From positions 96,457 to 160,456 of the forward strand of contig JAHPZJ010000006.1 of NCBI GenBank assembly GCA_019058245.1: DNA of 64,000 bases, written 5' to 3'. The notes beneath the pieces were generated by a model. It searched no databases. It saw nothing but the letters and a program-made list of their open reading frames with translations, and was not told where the DNA came from. Positions 42,867-52,015 of this stretch are shown one piece after another; the first letter of the stretch is position 1; the number at the start of each line of letters is the position of its first letter. The position numbers and the translations under genes are program-made. The stretch comes from Promethearchaeota archaeon. GTDB taxonomy: Archaea; Asgardarchaeota; Lokiarchaeia; Sigyniarchaeales; SOKP01.

Positions 42867-43379
42867 ATGAATAAAATTGTAGTTATAGTTGGAGGAGTAA
42901 TTGGAGTATTGGCATCTATTCTATGGTTATTTGAACCTTCACTTGGTTGGTGGGAAGTTACTGTTAAGTTAATTGGAACTGAAGGGGGTTATATTAATCC
43001 TTTTGGATATGGAAGTAATACGATTAATTCAGATATTGAGTTTCATGGACCTTTACTTCTAATAGGAGGAATTGTGTTTTTAGCGGCCTCTATATTAGCA
43101 ATTGTTTCTGCGATTAAAGAGAAAAAAGAACTTTCAATCTTATTTGCGTTTGTCATGGTTGGTGGTTTAGGACTCTTTTGCTATGGGTTAGCTATGATTG
43201 AGAATTTACAGGATATATTATCTGGTTTAAGTTGGTGGACTGGGGAAGATTATATTGTGTTTTGGGGAAGCAAAGATTTAGGAATATTAGGGGATTGGGC
43301 GTGGAGATTGGGAAATGGTTTTTTTATTGCTATTGGAGCGTTTATTGTCACTTTAATTGGTACACTTGTAAAAGATTAA
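42867..43379 (+). CDS. Four-helix membrane protein of unknown function
   Basis: 170 residues with membrane segments at about 3-22, 60-85, 92-112 and 145-167. The loop after helix 1 is rich in aromatic residues and glycine (PSLGWWEVTV, then GGYINPFGYGS) and probably faces outward. There is no known transport or enzyme motif. It is convergent with the DUF401-like gene (45 bases apart). Function unknown. Confidence 0.7.
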   Translation: MNKIVVIVGGVIGVLASILWLFEPSLGWWEVTVKLIGTEGGYINPFGYGSNTINSDIEFHGPLLLIGGIVFLAASILAIVSAIKEKKELSILFAFVMVGGLGLFCYGLAMIENLQDILSGLSWWTGEDYIVFWGSKDLGILGDWAWRLGNGFFIAIGAFIVTLIGTLVKD

Positions 43380-43423
43380 ACCCTTTCTTTTTTTTTTAAT
43401 TTTAAAATCGCATTAAAAGCTTT

Positions 43424-44614
43424 TTATATAAATAGAAATACACCCCAATACACCCCAATCAATATTATAAAGGATAGAAACGTTGGCTTACCTAAGATTT
43501 TTACTACTTCTTTAAAATTCGTTTTAAAATATTCTGTACTATATGCCACACATGGATGAATTGGAGTAATCAGATATCCGAGAAAAATTGAGGTATAGAT
43601 AAAAACAAAATCTAAGATTGACATGGTGAGAACAGTATATTGTACAAGGTATATAGGGACTAATATTGAAATGGGTAATTGAATGCGTCCAGTTGCGAAT
43701 CCAAGAAAAAATCCAATTAAGATAAAAAGGAAAACGGACAAGTTTATACTAGCAATTTCTTCAGGAGCCCCAGAAAGAATAAAAACTTCTAAAAACAAGA
43801 ACATAGAAAAAATAATAAAGGGAAAGCGCCATATTTTCATCCTTTTTGATATATCCTTCACACTTAAAAGGCTCATATTTCCAAATCGCGATGCTAACCA
43901 TATACTAAAAATAAGACCAACAAGAAGAAATAATTCTGGAACAGCGAAGTTAAAAAAAGTCCTTCCGATGAAATCAATAATAGGTGCAATAATAATTGGA
44001 AGCAGATTATGGAAGGCTCTCTTAAGATCTCTTTCGCCTTGTTCTGAAAAAGGAGTAACCTTTTGAACCATTATATAATATCCTATAAACCACATTACAA
44101 TAAGGCTTGGTAATAATGCAATTACTAATATATAGAGATTAATAGTGGTAAGTACACTTGCAACTATTAATGATGAAGATAATGGATAAATCAGGATTAG
44201 CATATGCCGAAACCATACATTAATAGAGACCTTTTTGTTTATATCCTCCTCAGAACCAATATGATCTACAATAGGTGCTGACATTAAAGCACCTCCAGGA
44301 ACAGGTAATAATCCGAATAGTGCTGGCATCATCATAAGAGAAGTCTTTTTCGAAACTCGCATTTTCTGAATCATTTCCATCATTAATCCAGATTCTTCCA
44401 TTAAACCCCCTAAAATGGGAATAAGTGCAACAATAACCATTAACACTAAAATAGAGGGATCTGTTAGTACATTGATTAATGATTGTAGGATATTAGTTCC
44501 AGCTAAAATAGCAAAACCTATTGCACCTAGGGATAATATAATACCTAATTCATACTTAGAAAGAACCATTACTATAGCGATAACAATGATAAAACTTAAC
44601 CATGCGGGGAGCAT
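43424..44614 (-). CDS. DUF401-like integral membrane transporter family protein
   Basis: 396 residues and about ten to twelve membrane helices. The segment LFGLLPVPGGALMSAPIVDH with the later NVWFRHMLILIYPL matches the DUF401 family, relatives of ion/organic-acid transporters with re-entrant loops. The second half repeats a similar pattern (GYLITPIHPCVAYS), as in two-fold symmetric transporters. The substrate is not known. The gene is monocistronic on the minus strand. Confidence 0.82.
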   Translation of the reverse strand: MLPAWLSFIIVIAIVMVLSKYELGIILSLGAIGFAILAGTNILQSLINVLTDPSILVLMVIVALIPILGGLMEESGLMMEMIQKMRVSKKTSLMMMPALFGLLPVPGGALMSAPIVDHIGSEEDINKKVSINVWFRHMLILIYPLSSSLIVASVLTTINLYILVIALLPSLIVMWFIGYYIMVQKVTPFSEQGERDLKRAFHNLLPIIIAPIIDFIGRTFFNFAVPELFLLVGLIFSIWLASRFGNMSLLSVKDISKRMKIWRFPFIIFSMFLFLEVFILSGAPEEIASINLSVFLFILIGFFLGFATGRIQLPISILVPIYLVQYTVLTMSILDFVFIYTSIFLGYLITPIHPCVAYSTEYFKTNFKEVVKILGKPTFLSFIILIGVYWGVFLFI

Positions 44615-44718
44615 AATTTTAAGTAAAAATTAAAGTTGATATTTTAAAGAATTAATTCTAAAAATTATAGTTTTTTACAGAACTGAGTGTTAATCTCAAA
44701 AAAAGAAAAAGCCCCCTC

Positions 44719-44772
44719 AATACCCACCTCACTCATTGTCCCTTTTTTTTGTAAGGAGATATGAGGAACCTG
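44719..44772 (+). repeat. Diverged third copy of the 87-bp repeat
   Basis: Shares the core CACCTCACTCATTGTCC and the right end GGAGATAT..GGAAC.TG with copies 1 and 2 in the same orientation, but the middle is replaced by a T-run and the left inverted repeat is lost. It appears to be an older, degraded copy. Confidence 0.6.
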
Positions 44773-44873
44773 ATCAGTCTGTTCATTTGTTCGTTCTTCG
44801 TTCTATTTTGTGCTTTGCTTTTTCTGCACAGCTATCAAACAAAAATATAAAGTTGAGAAAAAAAAATTCTCTA

Positions 44874-45131
44874 TTACTCAGACCCTAACTGTTTGTCTAA
44901 ATCGATTATTAATGGAACCTCTTTCTCGTCCTTTTTCACCACAACTTTCAAGACCCCACCTTCTATCTTCGCACTTACCGCCTCTATCTTTGAAACTCCA
45001 CACTTTACACTCGATTTCAAGCATGTTTGTGCCTCATCATATAACACGCACTTCGTACAACAGAACCCAACTGGCATGTAACCAACTATCGAACATTGAT
45101 CATATGCTTCACAATTACAATTATTACACAT
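44874..45131 (-). CDS. Small cysteine-rich protein
   Basis: 85 residues. Nine cysteines fall in the first ~45 residues: MCNNCNCEAYDQC, then GFCCTKCVLYDEAQTC and a later one in VKCG. A short beta region (IEGGVLKVVVKKDEKE) follows. This looks like a metal- or cluster-binding domain joined to a small beta hairpin. It stands alone on the minus strand about 580 bases upstream of the Hdr cluster on the other strand, perhaps sharing redox control. The plus-strand frames over it are shadows. Confidence 0.7.
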   Translation of the reverse strand: MCNNCNCEAYDQCSIVGYMPVGFCCTKCVLYDEAQTCLKSSVKCGVSKIEAVSAKIEGGVLKVVVKKDEKEVPLIIDLDKQLGSE

Positions 45132-45710
45132 TTTTTTTCATACCTTTTTATAAAGTATTTATTAATTTTTTATAAAATTTTTTGTTTCAATATTTATTTT
45201 TTATTACTAAGATAATATTAGCACTTTTCATATTTAAGTATTACCGTTTTCCGACATATTGTGTTTTGAAAACAATCATTTATGAAAGAATCGATCATGT
45301 GATGCCGTTTTTAATACGCGATTGCCAGATACGGATCATTCATAAGTCAAAAAGATATTTTTATAGAAATATGTACGTAAAAATTATCGGGATTGATCAA
45401 ACTCATTTTCATGATCGATCGTCAAAATTATTTCTGAAGAAATCTAACATAATAGATATATTTTGATCACTTTTGATCATCAAATACGATTTGAATGAAG
45501 TTTTCCAATGAAATATAAATTAAAAAGTTATTAAGAATAAAAGAAATACACGAGGAGGGAAATTTCTTGCTCAAAATAGAACGCAAAAAGTGAGAAATTG
45601 ATAATTCAAAACAAATATAAACGATTTGGTTATTAGAATTTTCTAAAAAATTTATTAAATCCCTATTATTTTTCTAACCATCTAGTAGATGGATAAAAAA
45701 ACTTTTAGAC
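45132..45710. other. 579-bp leader region of the Hdr cluster
   Basis: AT-rich region rich in GATC/TGATCA words between 45290 and 45480 (at least six), including TGATCACTTTTGATCA. A strong GAGGAGGG sequence at 45553-45560 precedes an eight-codon frame at 45568..45594 (TTG start), about 120 bases before hdrC; it could be a leader peptide. A 94-residue plus-strand frame at 45182 is probably spurious. The hdr promoter must lie here. Confidence 0.45.
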
Positions 45711-46202
45711 ATGTCTGTAATAAATTTTGAATTTCGAAATGAAGTATTAAAACATAATGCTTCTTTAAGTTACTGCTATCAGTGTAGTACTTGTAGTGGT
45801 GGTTGCCCTGTTGCTCTGCTAACTGAAGGAGGATATAATCCTAGGAAAATTATAGAAGAAGCGATTTTAGGGTTGCAAGATAAATTGGTACAGAAGCAAG
45901 ATCCAAATCCTTGGCTTTGCTCGACATGTCAGACATGTGTTGAGCTGTGTCCTCAAAAGGTTGAGATAACAGAAATTTTAACATTAATCAAAAATGAATG
46001 CTTCAATATTGGGAATGTTCCTGAAGCTTTTATTTCACAAGGAAAGGCTGTTTTAGAAAACGGAGTTGCGCTTCCCTATTCAAAAGCGATTCTTACCAGA
46101 AGGGAGAAACTGGGACTTCCTTCTATAAAAACAGCGCCTATTGATGAAGTAAAGAAAATATTACAAGAAACAAAATTTGAAAATCATATTCCAAAGGAGT
46201 GA
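45711..46202 (+). CDS. hdrC: Heterodisulfide reductase subunit C
   Basis: 163 residues with two 4Fe-4S motifs, CYQCSTCSGGCP and CSTCQTCVELCP, in the canonical HdrC spacing, and an extended helical C-terminus. HdrC passes electrons from HdrA to HdrB. It is the first gene of a same-strand cluster of twelve. No methyl-CoM reductase gene is near, so the final acceptor is probably not CoM-S-S-CoB but another disulfide or a related compound. Confidence 0.94.
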   Translation: MSVINFEFRNEVLKHNASLSYCYQCSTCSGGCPVALLTEGGYNPRKIIEEAILGLQDKLVQKQDPNPWLCSTCQTCVELCPQKVEITEILTLIKNECFNIGNVPEAFISQGKAVLENGVALPYSKAILTRREKLGLPSIKTAPIDEVKKILQETKFENHIPKE

Positions 46203-46211
46203 GCAAAAAGT

Positions 46212-47075
46212 ATGTCATACGATTTATTTTTAGGGTGTGTAATACCTGCAAGACTTCCATTCTTAGAAGCATCTTCGAGAAAAGTATTCGAAAAGCTTGG
46301 AATTAAATTGAACGATGTTGATGGGTTTAGTTGTTGTCCTGATCCTACGGGAATAGAACTAATAGATCATAAAACTTGGTTGGCATTAGGAGCGAGAAAT
46401 TTAAGTTTATCGAATAATAATGGAGGAATCATTTCTTTTTGTTCGGGTTGTGTTGAGACTCTTAAAGGAGTTAATTATTACATAAACAAAGATCCTGAAG
46501 CAAAAAATGAAGTAAATAAAGTTTTAAAGAAAGTTGGCAAAAAGTATGAGGGTAAGACTAAAGTAAAGCATTTTGCTGAAGTTCTTTATGAAAATCTTGA
46601 TAAGGTAAGGGAGAATGTAGTGCATCCTTTAACTGGATTTAGAGTGGCAGTTCATTATGGATGCCACTATCTAAGACCTTCAGAGATTATTAATTGGGAT
46701 GATCCTTTTGAACCGACTACAATAGATGAGATTGTGAAGGCATTAGGAGCAGATTCTATAGATTATGAATTGAAAATGGACTGTTGTGGAAATCCACTTG
46801 AAAAATCAGATAAAGAATTATCTTTACAGATGATAAATAATAAATTCGAATCAATTCAAGAAGCGGGAGCTAATTGCGTGACTTTAGTCTGTCCTGCATG
46901 CTTTCAGCAATTTGATTTTAATCAAAAGGAATTGAGTAAAGAAAGAGAGACTGCATATAATTTTCCTGTTTTTTATCTTTCAGAATTAGTAGCGCTCGCA
47001 TTTGGGTTTAAGCCCGAAGAATTAGGGTTTAATTTTCATCGAATTCGACCTAGCGAGTTATTAGAAGGATTTTAA
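46212..47075 (+). CDS. hdrB: Heterodisulfide reductase subunit B
   Basis: 287 residues with two CCG domains: C in LFLGCVIPA, CC in FSCCPDPTG and CSGC; then HYGCHYLRP, CC in MDCCGNPLE and CPAC. These hold the non-cubane 4Fe-4S clusters that reduce disulfides in methanogen HdrB, so disulfide (or a similar) reduction is likely here. AAAGGAG serves as ribosome-binding site, overlapping the hdrC end. The C-terminal ~30 residues form a short tail after the fold. Confidence 0.94.
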   Translation: MSYDLFLGCVIPARLPFLEASSRKVFEKLGIKLNDVDGFSCCPDPTGIELIDHKTWLALGARNLSLSNNNGGIISFCSGCVETLKGVNYYINKDPEAKNEVNKVLKKVGKKYEGKTKVKHFAEVLYENLDKVRENVVHPLTGFRVAVHYGCHYLRPSEIINWDDPFEPTTIDEIVKALGADSIDYELKMDCCGNPLEKSDKELSLQMINNKFESIQEAGANCVTLVCPACFQQFDFNQKELSKERETAYNFPVFYLSELVALAFGFKPEELGFNFHRIRPSELLEGF

Positions 47076-47133
47076 TCTTTAAAAAAAGTATAAATTAAGT
47101 TTACAAAAATAAATTAAAAGAATTGATAGAACC

Positions 47134-48228
47134 ATGGGATTAACAGAAGTAAAGACATTCGAAAATTTGCAGAATGATGTGATCTCAGTTAATAGATGTT
47201 GTGCTTGTGGTGCGTGCGTAGCATATTGTGAGAATCAAGCATTTAATGTTATTGAAATGGATAATTATACTCCAAAGTTCAAGACTGATAAAAGTGTTGA
47301 AAATTGTAAAGAATGTGGGTATTGTTATTATATTTGTCCGCAAACGGAACCTTTATTAGACAGATTAAAAGAAAAACACTTAGTTAAAGATGAACTGGGT
47401 AATATTATTGATATTTTTGCGGCTAAAACCACTAATGAGCAGATTGGAAAAATTGGACAAGATGGTGGAATTGTATCAACCATTTTAACCTATTTATTTG
47501 ACACAAATAATATTGATGCTGCGGTTGTATCAGAATATGATGAGAATTTTAAACCCATACCCAAAATAATATACCGTAAGGATGATTTAGTGAAATCAGC
47601 GGGTACGAGATATTCAATCTCATCTAACATTTTACCTTTAAAAGATTTAAATCAAGTCGCAGAAGATATTATTTCTCAAAAGAAACGAATTTATGATAGC
47701 GATCAATTACGACTTGCATTTATTGGAACACCATGTCAGTGTAGAGCTATTAGTAAGATGAAGCTTTTGAATATTAAGCCCGCACATGTTATAAGTATAG
47801 TAATTAATCTTTTTTGTTTTGAAAATTTTGATTATGATAAATTGATGAATACATTAAAGTCAAAATCTGAAATTAATCCTTCAGACATTAAAAAAACAAA
47901 TATTAAGAAGAACTTTTTTGTCACCTCGAAAGATGATTCTGTTAAGGAAATAAATATTAAGGATCTTGATGGTGCTGTAAGAAATCATTGTCATGAATGC
48001 GATGAATTTGTAGGACGATATTCAGATCTTAGTATTGGGTCCTCTGGGGCTCCTGCAGGTTATTCAATGATTCTTACCCGAACTGAAAAGGGACGAAGTT
48101 TAATAGATTCATTACTTGCCACGGGATATATTGAACGATATATTATTCCAGCAGATCAGATTTCAGAATGGCAACCTAAAAAAATCAATTGGTTAAAGAA
48201 AATGACTTCACTTAAGGTGAAAAAATAA
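47134..48228 (+). CDS. FrhB-like flavoprotein subunit with N-terminal ferredoxin domain
   Basis: 364 residues. The N-terminus carries CCACGACVAYC and CKECGYCYYICP (two 4Fe-4S clusters), followed by the FrhB/FdhB-type flavin domain (GQDGGIVSTILTYL, FIGTPCQCRAISKMK, and the C-terminal CHECDEFVGRYSDLSIGS). This family moves electrons between flavin and F420, NAD(P)H or similar carriers. It probably supplies an entry or exit point of the Hdr complex. A second, more diverged homologue closes the cluster (58460). Confidence 0.88.
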   Translation: MGLTEVKTFENLQNDVISVNRCCACGACVAYCENQAFNVIEMDNYTPKFKTDKSVENCKECGYCYYICPQTEPLLDRLKEKHLVKDELGNIIDIFAAKTTNEQIGKIGQDGGIVSTILTYLFDTNNIDAAVVSEYDENFKPIPKIIYRKDDLVKSAGTRYSISSNILPLKDLNQVAEDIISQKKRIYDSDQLRLAFIGTPCQCRAISKMKLLNIKPAHVISIVINLFCFENFDYDKLMNTLKSKSEINPSDIKKTNIKKNFFVTSKDDSVKEINIKDLDGAVRNHCHECDEFVGRYSDLSIGSSGAPAGYSMILTRTEKGRSLIDSLLATGYIERYIIPADQISEWQPKKINWLKKMTSLKVKK

Positions 48229-48243
48229 TAAAAGGTGAAATAA

Positions 48244-49548
48244 GTGGCTAAAAATTCTAAAAGTGTTATAATCATAGGAGCTGGTATCGCAGGTATTCAA
48301 GCTGCTTTAGATTTAGGAGATATGGGAATAAAAGTGTATTTAATTGAAAAAAATCCTGTGATTGGAGGTAAAATGGCACAATTGGACAAAACATTTCCAA
48401 CTTTAGACTGTTCAATTTGTATTTTAGCACCGAAATTATCAGAATGCTATAGGCACCCAAATATTACTTTACATACACTTTCAGAAGTAAGTAATGTTGA
48501 GGGCACCAGTGGAAATTTTACTGTAGATATTTTTAAACGCGCACGTTATGTAAAGGAAGAGGTGTGTACTAATTGTGGCGATTGTGCTTCAATTTGCCCT
48601 GTAAGGGGTGTACCAAATTATTTTGATGCTAATTTGAAAAATATGGCAGCAGCATATATTCCATTTCCTTCAGCGGTTCCCCCAGTGCATATAATTGATA
48701 AAAATTCGTGTGTTTATTTAAATTATGGAATTTGCGGACTTTGCGCTAAAAATTGTGGAGCTGAAGCAATAGATTTCTCACAGAAAGATGAAACAATAAA
48801 GATTGATAATGTTGGTTCTATAATTGTTGCCCCCGGATATGGTTTATTAGAAGATGTCAGTCCGCTTACGAGATATGGCTATGGAAAATATAAAAACGTT
48901 GTGACCGCTTTAGAATTCGAGCGATTAATTTGTGCTTCTGGTCCATTGGAAGGGCATTTAAAAAGGCTTTCTGATGGGAACGAACCTAAGAAGCTTGCTT
49001 TTCTGCAATGTATAGGATCCCGTTCAGATAGAGATCAGAAATATTGTTCTTCTATATGTTGTATGTATACAACAAAAGCGGCAATGATTGCATATGAACA
49101 CAATAATGAGTTAGAATCATATGTGTTTTATATTGATATGAGAGCAGGAGGAAAAGGATTTCAAAATTTTCTACGTAGAGGAGCAAATGAATATGAGATC
49201 AAATATATCAAAAGTAAAATATCTCATATTGAGGTTGACGAGGAAGAAAGTCCTATTATAACATATGAAGATTATGATACATCTGTAATTAAGCAGATGA
49301 AAGTAGACTTAGTAATTTTAGCGACCTGTATTATTCCATCCCCTGGGATTGAAAAGTTAGCAGATGTATTAGGAATTGAATTAAATGATTATAAATTTAT
49401 AAAAACACATCCATTTTTACCGGTAGAAACGAGTGTGGAAGGTATCTTCACATGTGGTTGTGCTCGTGAACCGATGGATATCCCTCGCTCTGTTGCTGAA
49501 GCTAGTGGGGCAGCAGCACGAGCAGCGGAAGTAATTAAAGGAGGTTAA
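48244..49548 (+). CDS. HdrA-like flavoprotein, short form (QmoA-like)
   Basis: 434 residues from GTG 48244 after AGGTGA. FAD motif VIIIGAGIAGIQAALDLG and FAD-linked GGKMAQLDKTFPTLDC. An inserted ferredoxin segment has CTNCGDCASICP and CGLCAKNC. The C-terminal half keeps the IGSRSDRDQKYCSSICC motif and ends in GCAREPMDIPRSVAEA. It lacks the N-terminal domain and the last two clusters of full HdrA, so it resembles QmoA or the first half of the fused HdrA at 52016. It likely bifurcates or transfers electrons with its partner 49556. Confidence 0.88.
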   Translation: MAKNSKSVIIIGAGIAGIQAALDLGDMGIKVYLIEKNPVIGGKMAQLDKTFPTLDCSICILAPKLSECYRHPNITLHTLSEVSNVEGTSGNFTVDIFKRARYVKEEVCTNCGDCASICPVRGVPNYFDANLKNMAAAYIPFPSAVPPVHIIDKNSCVYLNYGICGLCAKNCGAEAIDFSQKDETIKIDNVGSIIVAPGYGLLEDVSPLTRYGYGKYKNVVTALEFERLICASGPLEGHLKRLSDGNEPKKLAFLQCIGSRSDRDQKYCSSICCMYTTKAAMIAYEHNNELESYVFYIDMRAGGKGFQNFLRRGANEYEIKYIKSKISHIEVDEEESPIITYEDYDTSVIKQMKVDLVILATCIIPSPGIEKLADVLGIELNDYKFIKTHPFLPVETSVEGIFTCGCAREPMDIPRSVAEASGAAARAAEVIKGG

Positions 49549-49555
49549 AACGAAT

Positions 49556-51238
49556 ATGAGTGAAAAAAAGGATAAAGATGTTCGAGTTGGGGTTTTCGTT
49601 TGTAGTTGTGGTTCGAATATAGGAGGTTTAATAGATGTTAAAGAAGTGGCAGAATATGCGAAATCTTTACCCAATGTTGTATTTACCCAAGATAATTTAT
49701 ATACTTGTTCAGAGACAGGATTAGCCCAAATTAAAAAGGGAGTAACTGAACATAACTTAAATCGGGTAGTTGTTGCTTCATGCACTCCAAGAACTCATGA
49801 ACCTCTTTTTCGTGAAACTATCAAAGATGTGGGGCTTAACGAGTATCTATTTCAATTTGTAAATATTCGCGATCAATGTACCTGGGTTCATATGAAATAT
49901 CCTCATGAAGCTCTTGAAAAAGCTAAAGAAGTTATTCGAATGGGGGTAGCAAAAGTATCTAAATTGGAAGCTCTTGAAAATATTGTGGTTGATGCAACTC
50001 CTACTGCTATGGTCATTGGAGGGGGTGTTTCAGGAATAACTTCTGCTCTTAGCCTAGCCAATCAAGGATTTGAGACTCACTTAGTAGAAAAAGATGCTCA
50101 ATTAGGAGGAAAATTGAATGTTCTGAATAAATTATTTCCTACAGGGCAAGATGCCAGTGAGCTTTTAGAAAGCTTAAAAGAAAGGGTTAAAAATAACTCG
50201 AATTTAACTGTTTATACTTCGGCAAAAGTAACTAATATTGAAGGATTTGTAGGAAATTATGAAGTAGAAGTCCAGCAAAATGGTAAAACTACTAATTTAA
50301 AGATAGGAGTCATCGTTGTTGCTGTTGGAGCGTCTTTACTAACACCTACTGGAAAATTTGGTTATGATGGAAAGAAAAGGATCACCCAGTACGAATTAGA
50401 AGAGAAACTTAAGAATAATGACGTTAAAGCTAATAACATTGTAATGATACAATGTGTAGGCGCTCGTAATGATGAAAGAAAATACTGCTCTAATGTTTGT
50501 TGTATGAGCGCTTTGAAAAATGCTTTATTAATTAAAGAAAAAAATCCTGATGCTAATATCACAATTTTATTTAGAGATTTGTATACTCCTGGAACTCTTT
50601 ATGAAGAGTATTATAGAAGAGCAAGGGAAGCGGGAGTTATATTTCTGAGTTATAAACTCGAAAAGGAACCTATTGTAGAGGAAAATACCATAAAAGTTTA
50701 TAATGAATATATTGGAGAAGAAATAAGTGTACCCTACGATTTGTTAGTATTATCAACACCTTTAATCGCAAATGATGGTAATAAAGAGCTTGCTCAAATG
50801 CTTAAGGTACCTTTAGAAGAAAATAAATTCTTTTTGGAAGCTCATGTAAAATTGAGACCTATGGACTTTGCAACTGATGGTGTTTTTATATGTGGTGCCG
50901 CAAAATGGCCAGTTGATATTACAGAATCAATAACTCAAGGGTATGCTGCAGCAGGAAGAGCGAGTACAATTATATCCCATGATACTATCGAAGTAGAGGG
51001 AGCAACATCATTCCTTCCTGATTATAATAGAGATTTATGTACTGGATGTGAAGTTTGTATTAATGTATGTCCCTATAAAGCAATAAGTAAGAATGAAGAT
51101 GATGAGATTGTAATTACTCAAGTCCTTTGTAAAGGATGCGGAGTTTGCGGAGCTACTTGTACTAATCATGCTATAATAATAAGGCATTTTACGGATGAGC
51201 AAATTTTATCTGAAATATATGCATTTGGAGGAAGTTAA
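49556..51238 (+). CDS. hdrA: HdrA-like flavoprotein with N-terminal HdrA domain
   Basis: 560 residues. The N-terminal ~130 residues are the HdrA-specific domain (VGVFVCSCGSNIGGLIDV, SCTPRTHEPLFRETI), then the FAD domain (VIGGGVSGITSALSLA), IQCVGARNDERKYCSNVCC, and C-terminal clusters CTGCEVCINVCP and CKGCGVCGATC. It lacks the inserted ferredoxin present in 48244; the two together equal one fused protein (52016). HdrA carries the bifurcating flavin. It lies 7 bases after the previous gene. Confidence 0.9.
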   Translation: MSEKKDKDVRVGVFVCSCGSNIGGLIDVKEVAEYAKSLPNVVFTQDNLYTCSETGLAQIKKGVTEHNLNRVVVASCTPRTHEPLFRETIKDVGLNEYLFQFVNIRDQCTWVHMKYPHEALEKAKEVIRMGVAKVSKLEALENIVVDATPTAMVIGGGVSGITSALSLANQGFETHLVEKDAQLGGKLNVLNKLFPTGQDASELLESLKERVKNNSNLTVYTSAKVTNIEGFVGNYEVEVQQNGKTTNLKIGVIVVAVGASLLTPTGKFGYDGKKRITQYELEEKLKNNDVKANNIVMIQCVGARNDERKYCSNVCCMSALKNALLIKEKNPDANITILFRDLYTPGTLYEEYYRRAREAGVIFLSYKLEKEPIVEENTIKVYNEYIGEEISVPYDLLVLSTPLIANDGNKELAQMLKVPLEENKFFLEAHVKLRPMDFATDGVFICGAAKWPVDITESITQGYAAAGRASTIISHDTIEVEGATSFLPDYNRDLCTGCEVCINVCPYKAISKNEDDEIVITQVLCKGCGVCGATCTNHAIIIRHFTDEQILSEIYAFGGS

Positions 51239-51242
51239 GATT

Positions 51243-52004
51243 ATGGATTTCGAACCGAAAATATTAGGATTTTTATGTAATTGGTGTTCCTATGCAGGAG
51301 CAGATTTAGCGGGAGTTAGTAGAATGCAATATCCCCCTAATATACGAGTAATAAGGGTTATGTGTAGTGGTCGAATAGATCCCCAATTTATTTTTGAAGC
51401 ACTTCGAGTTGGTGCTGATGGTGTTATTGTTTTAGGATGCCATTTAGGCGATTGCCATTATCTAGAAGGAAATTATGAAGCTGAGAAAAAATTTGATATG
51501 GTGAAACGATTCCTAAAACTAATTAATTTTGATAATAGGGTTAGATTGGATTGGGTTTCTGCTTCTGAAGGTGCCAGATATGCTCAGGTTATTACAGAAT
51601 TTACAGATCATATTAAAGCACTAGGACCATCTCCAATTGGAGGAGATAATCCTGACAAAAAAATACTTAATAATTTAAAAGCTATTGAAGATGCTGCTTC
51701 AGGTGATCGAATGAGAGCACTTGTAGGAAGAGAAAGAAAGATTACAGAACAAGAAAATGTATATGGAGAACAAGTCGACTTGGAGAAATTTAATAAAGTT
51801 TTTGATTCAGCTATTGTGGAAGAATATCAACGACATAGAATTTTAGTTTCATTAGAAGAAGATACAAAATCTATTAAAAGTCTGGCTGCTGAATTAGAAA
51901 TTGATCCTAGTGTTGTATTAGAACATATTGTATGTTTAAAGAGTCGAGGTCAAATTGACTTCGGAGAATTTATGGGAATTACTCCAATGTTTTTTAAAAT
52001 GTGA
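51243..52004 (+). CDS. mvhD: MvhD-like subunit with C-terminal extension
   Basis: 253 residues from ATG 51243, which follows GGAGGAAG; a longer frame from 51195 would overlap the hdrA-like gene. The MvhD domain (ILGFLCNWCSYAGADLAGVS, MCSGRID, LGCHLGDCHYLEGN) binds one 2Fe-2S cluster and links HdrA to the electron-input module. The extra ~110 C-terminal residues end in a winged-helix-like stretch (LVSLEEDTKSIKSLAAEL, then a helix), absent from the second copy at 55034. Confidence 0.9.
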   Translation: MDFEPKILGFLCNWCSYAGADLAGVSRMQYPPNIRVIRVMCSGRIDPQFIFEALRVGADGVIVLGCHLGDCHYLEGNYEAEKKFDMVKRFLKLINFDNRVRLDWVSASEGARYAQVITEFTDHIKALGPSPIGGDNPDKKILNNLKAIEDAASGDRMRALVGRERKITEQENVYGEQVDLEKFNKVFDSAIVEEYQRHRILVSLEEDTKSIKSLAAELEIDPSVVLEHIVCLKSRGQIDFGEFMGITPMFFKM

Positions 52005-52015
52005 GGAGAGGAAAA

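Noticed and set aside
44810..45175. 121-residue plus-strand ORF over the cysteine-rich gene
   Set aside because: It is the reverse of a strongly protein-like cysteine-rich minus-strand gene; the plus frame is S/H/L-rich as expected for a shadow.
45182..45466. 94-residue plus-strand ORF upstream of hdrC
   Set aside because: Composition rich in I, F, Y and R without structure, no ribosome-binding site, GATC-rich spacer; likely chance.
51195..51242. Longer MvhD start overlapping the HdrA-like gene
   Set aside because: The ATG at 51243 follows a good ribosome-binding site and begins at the conserved domain; the extension is in another frame of the upstream gene.
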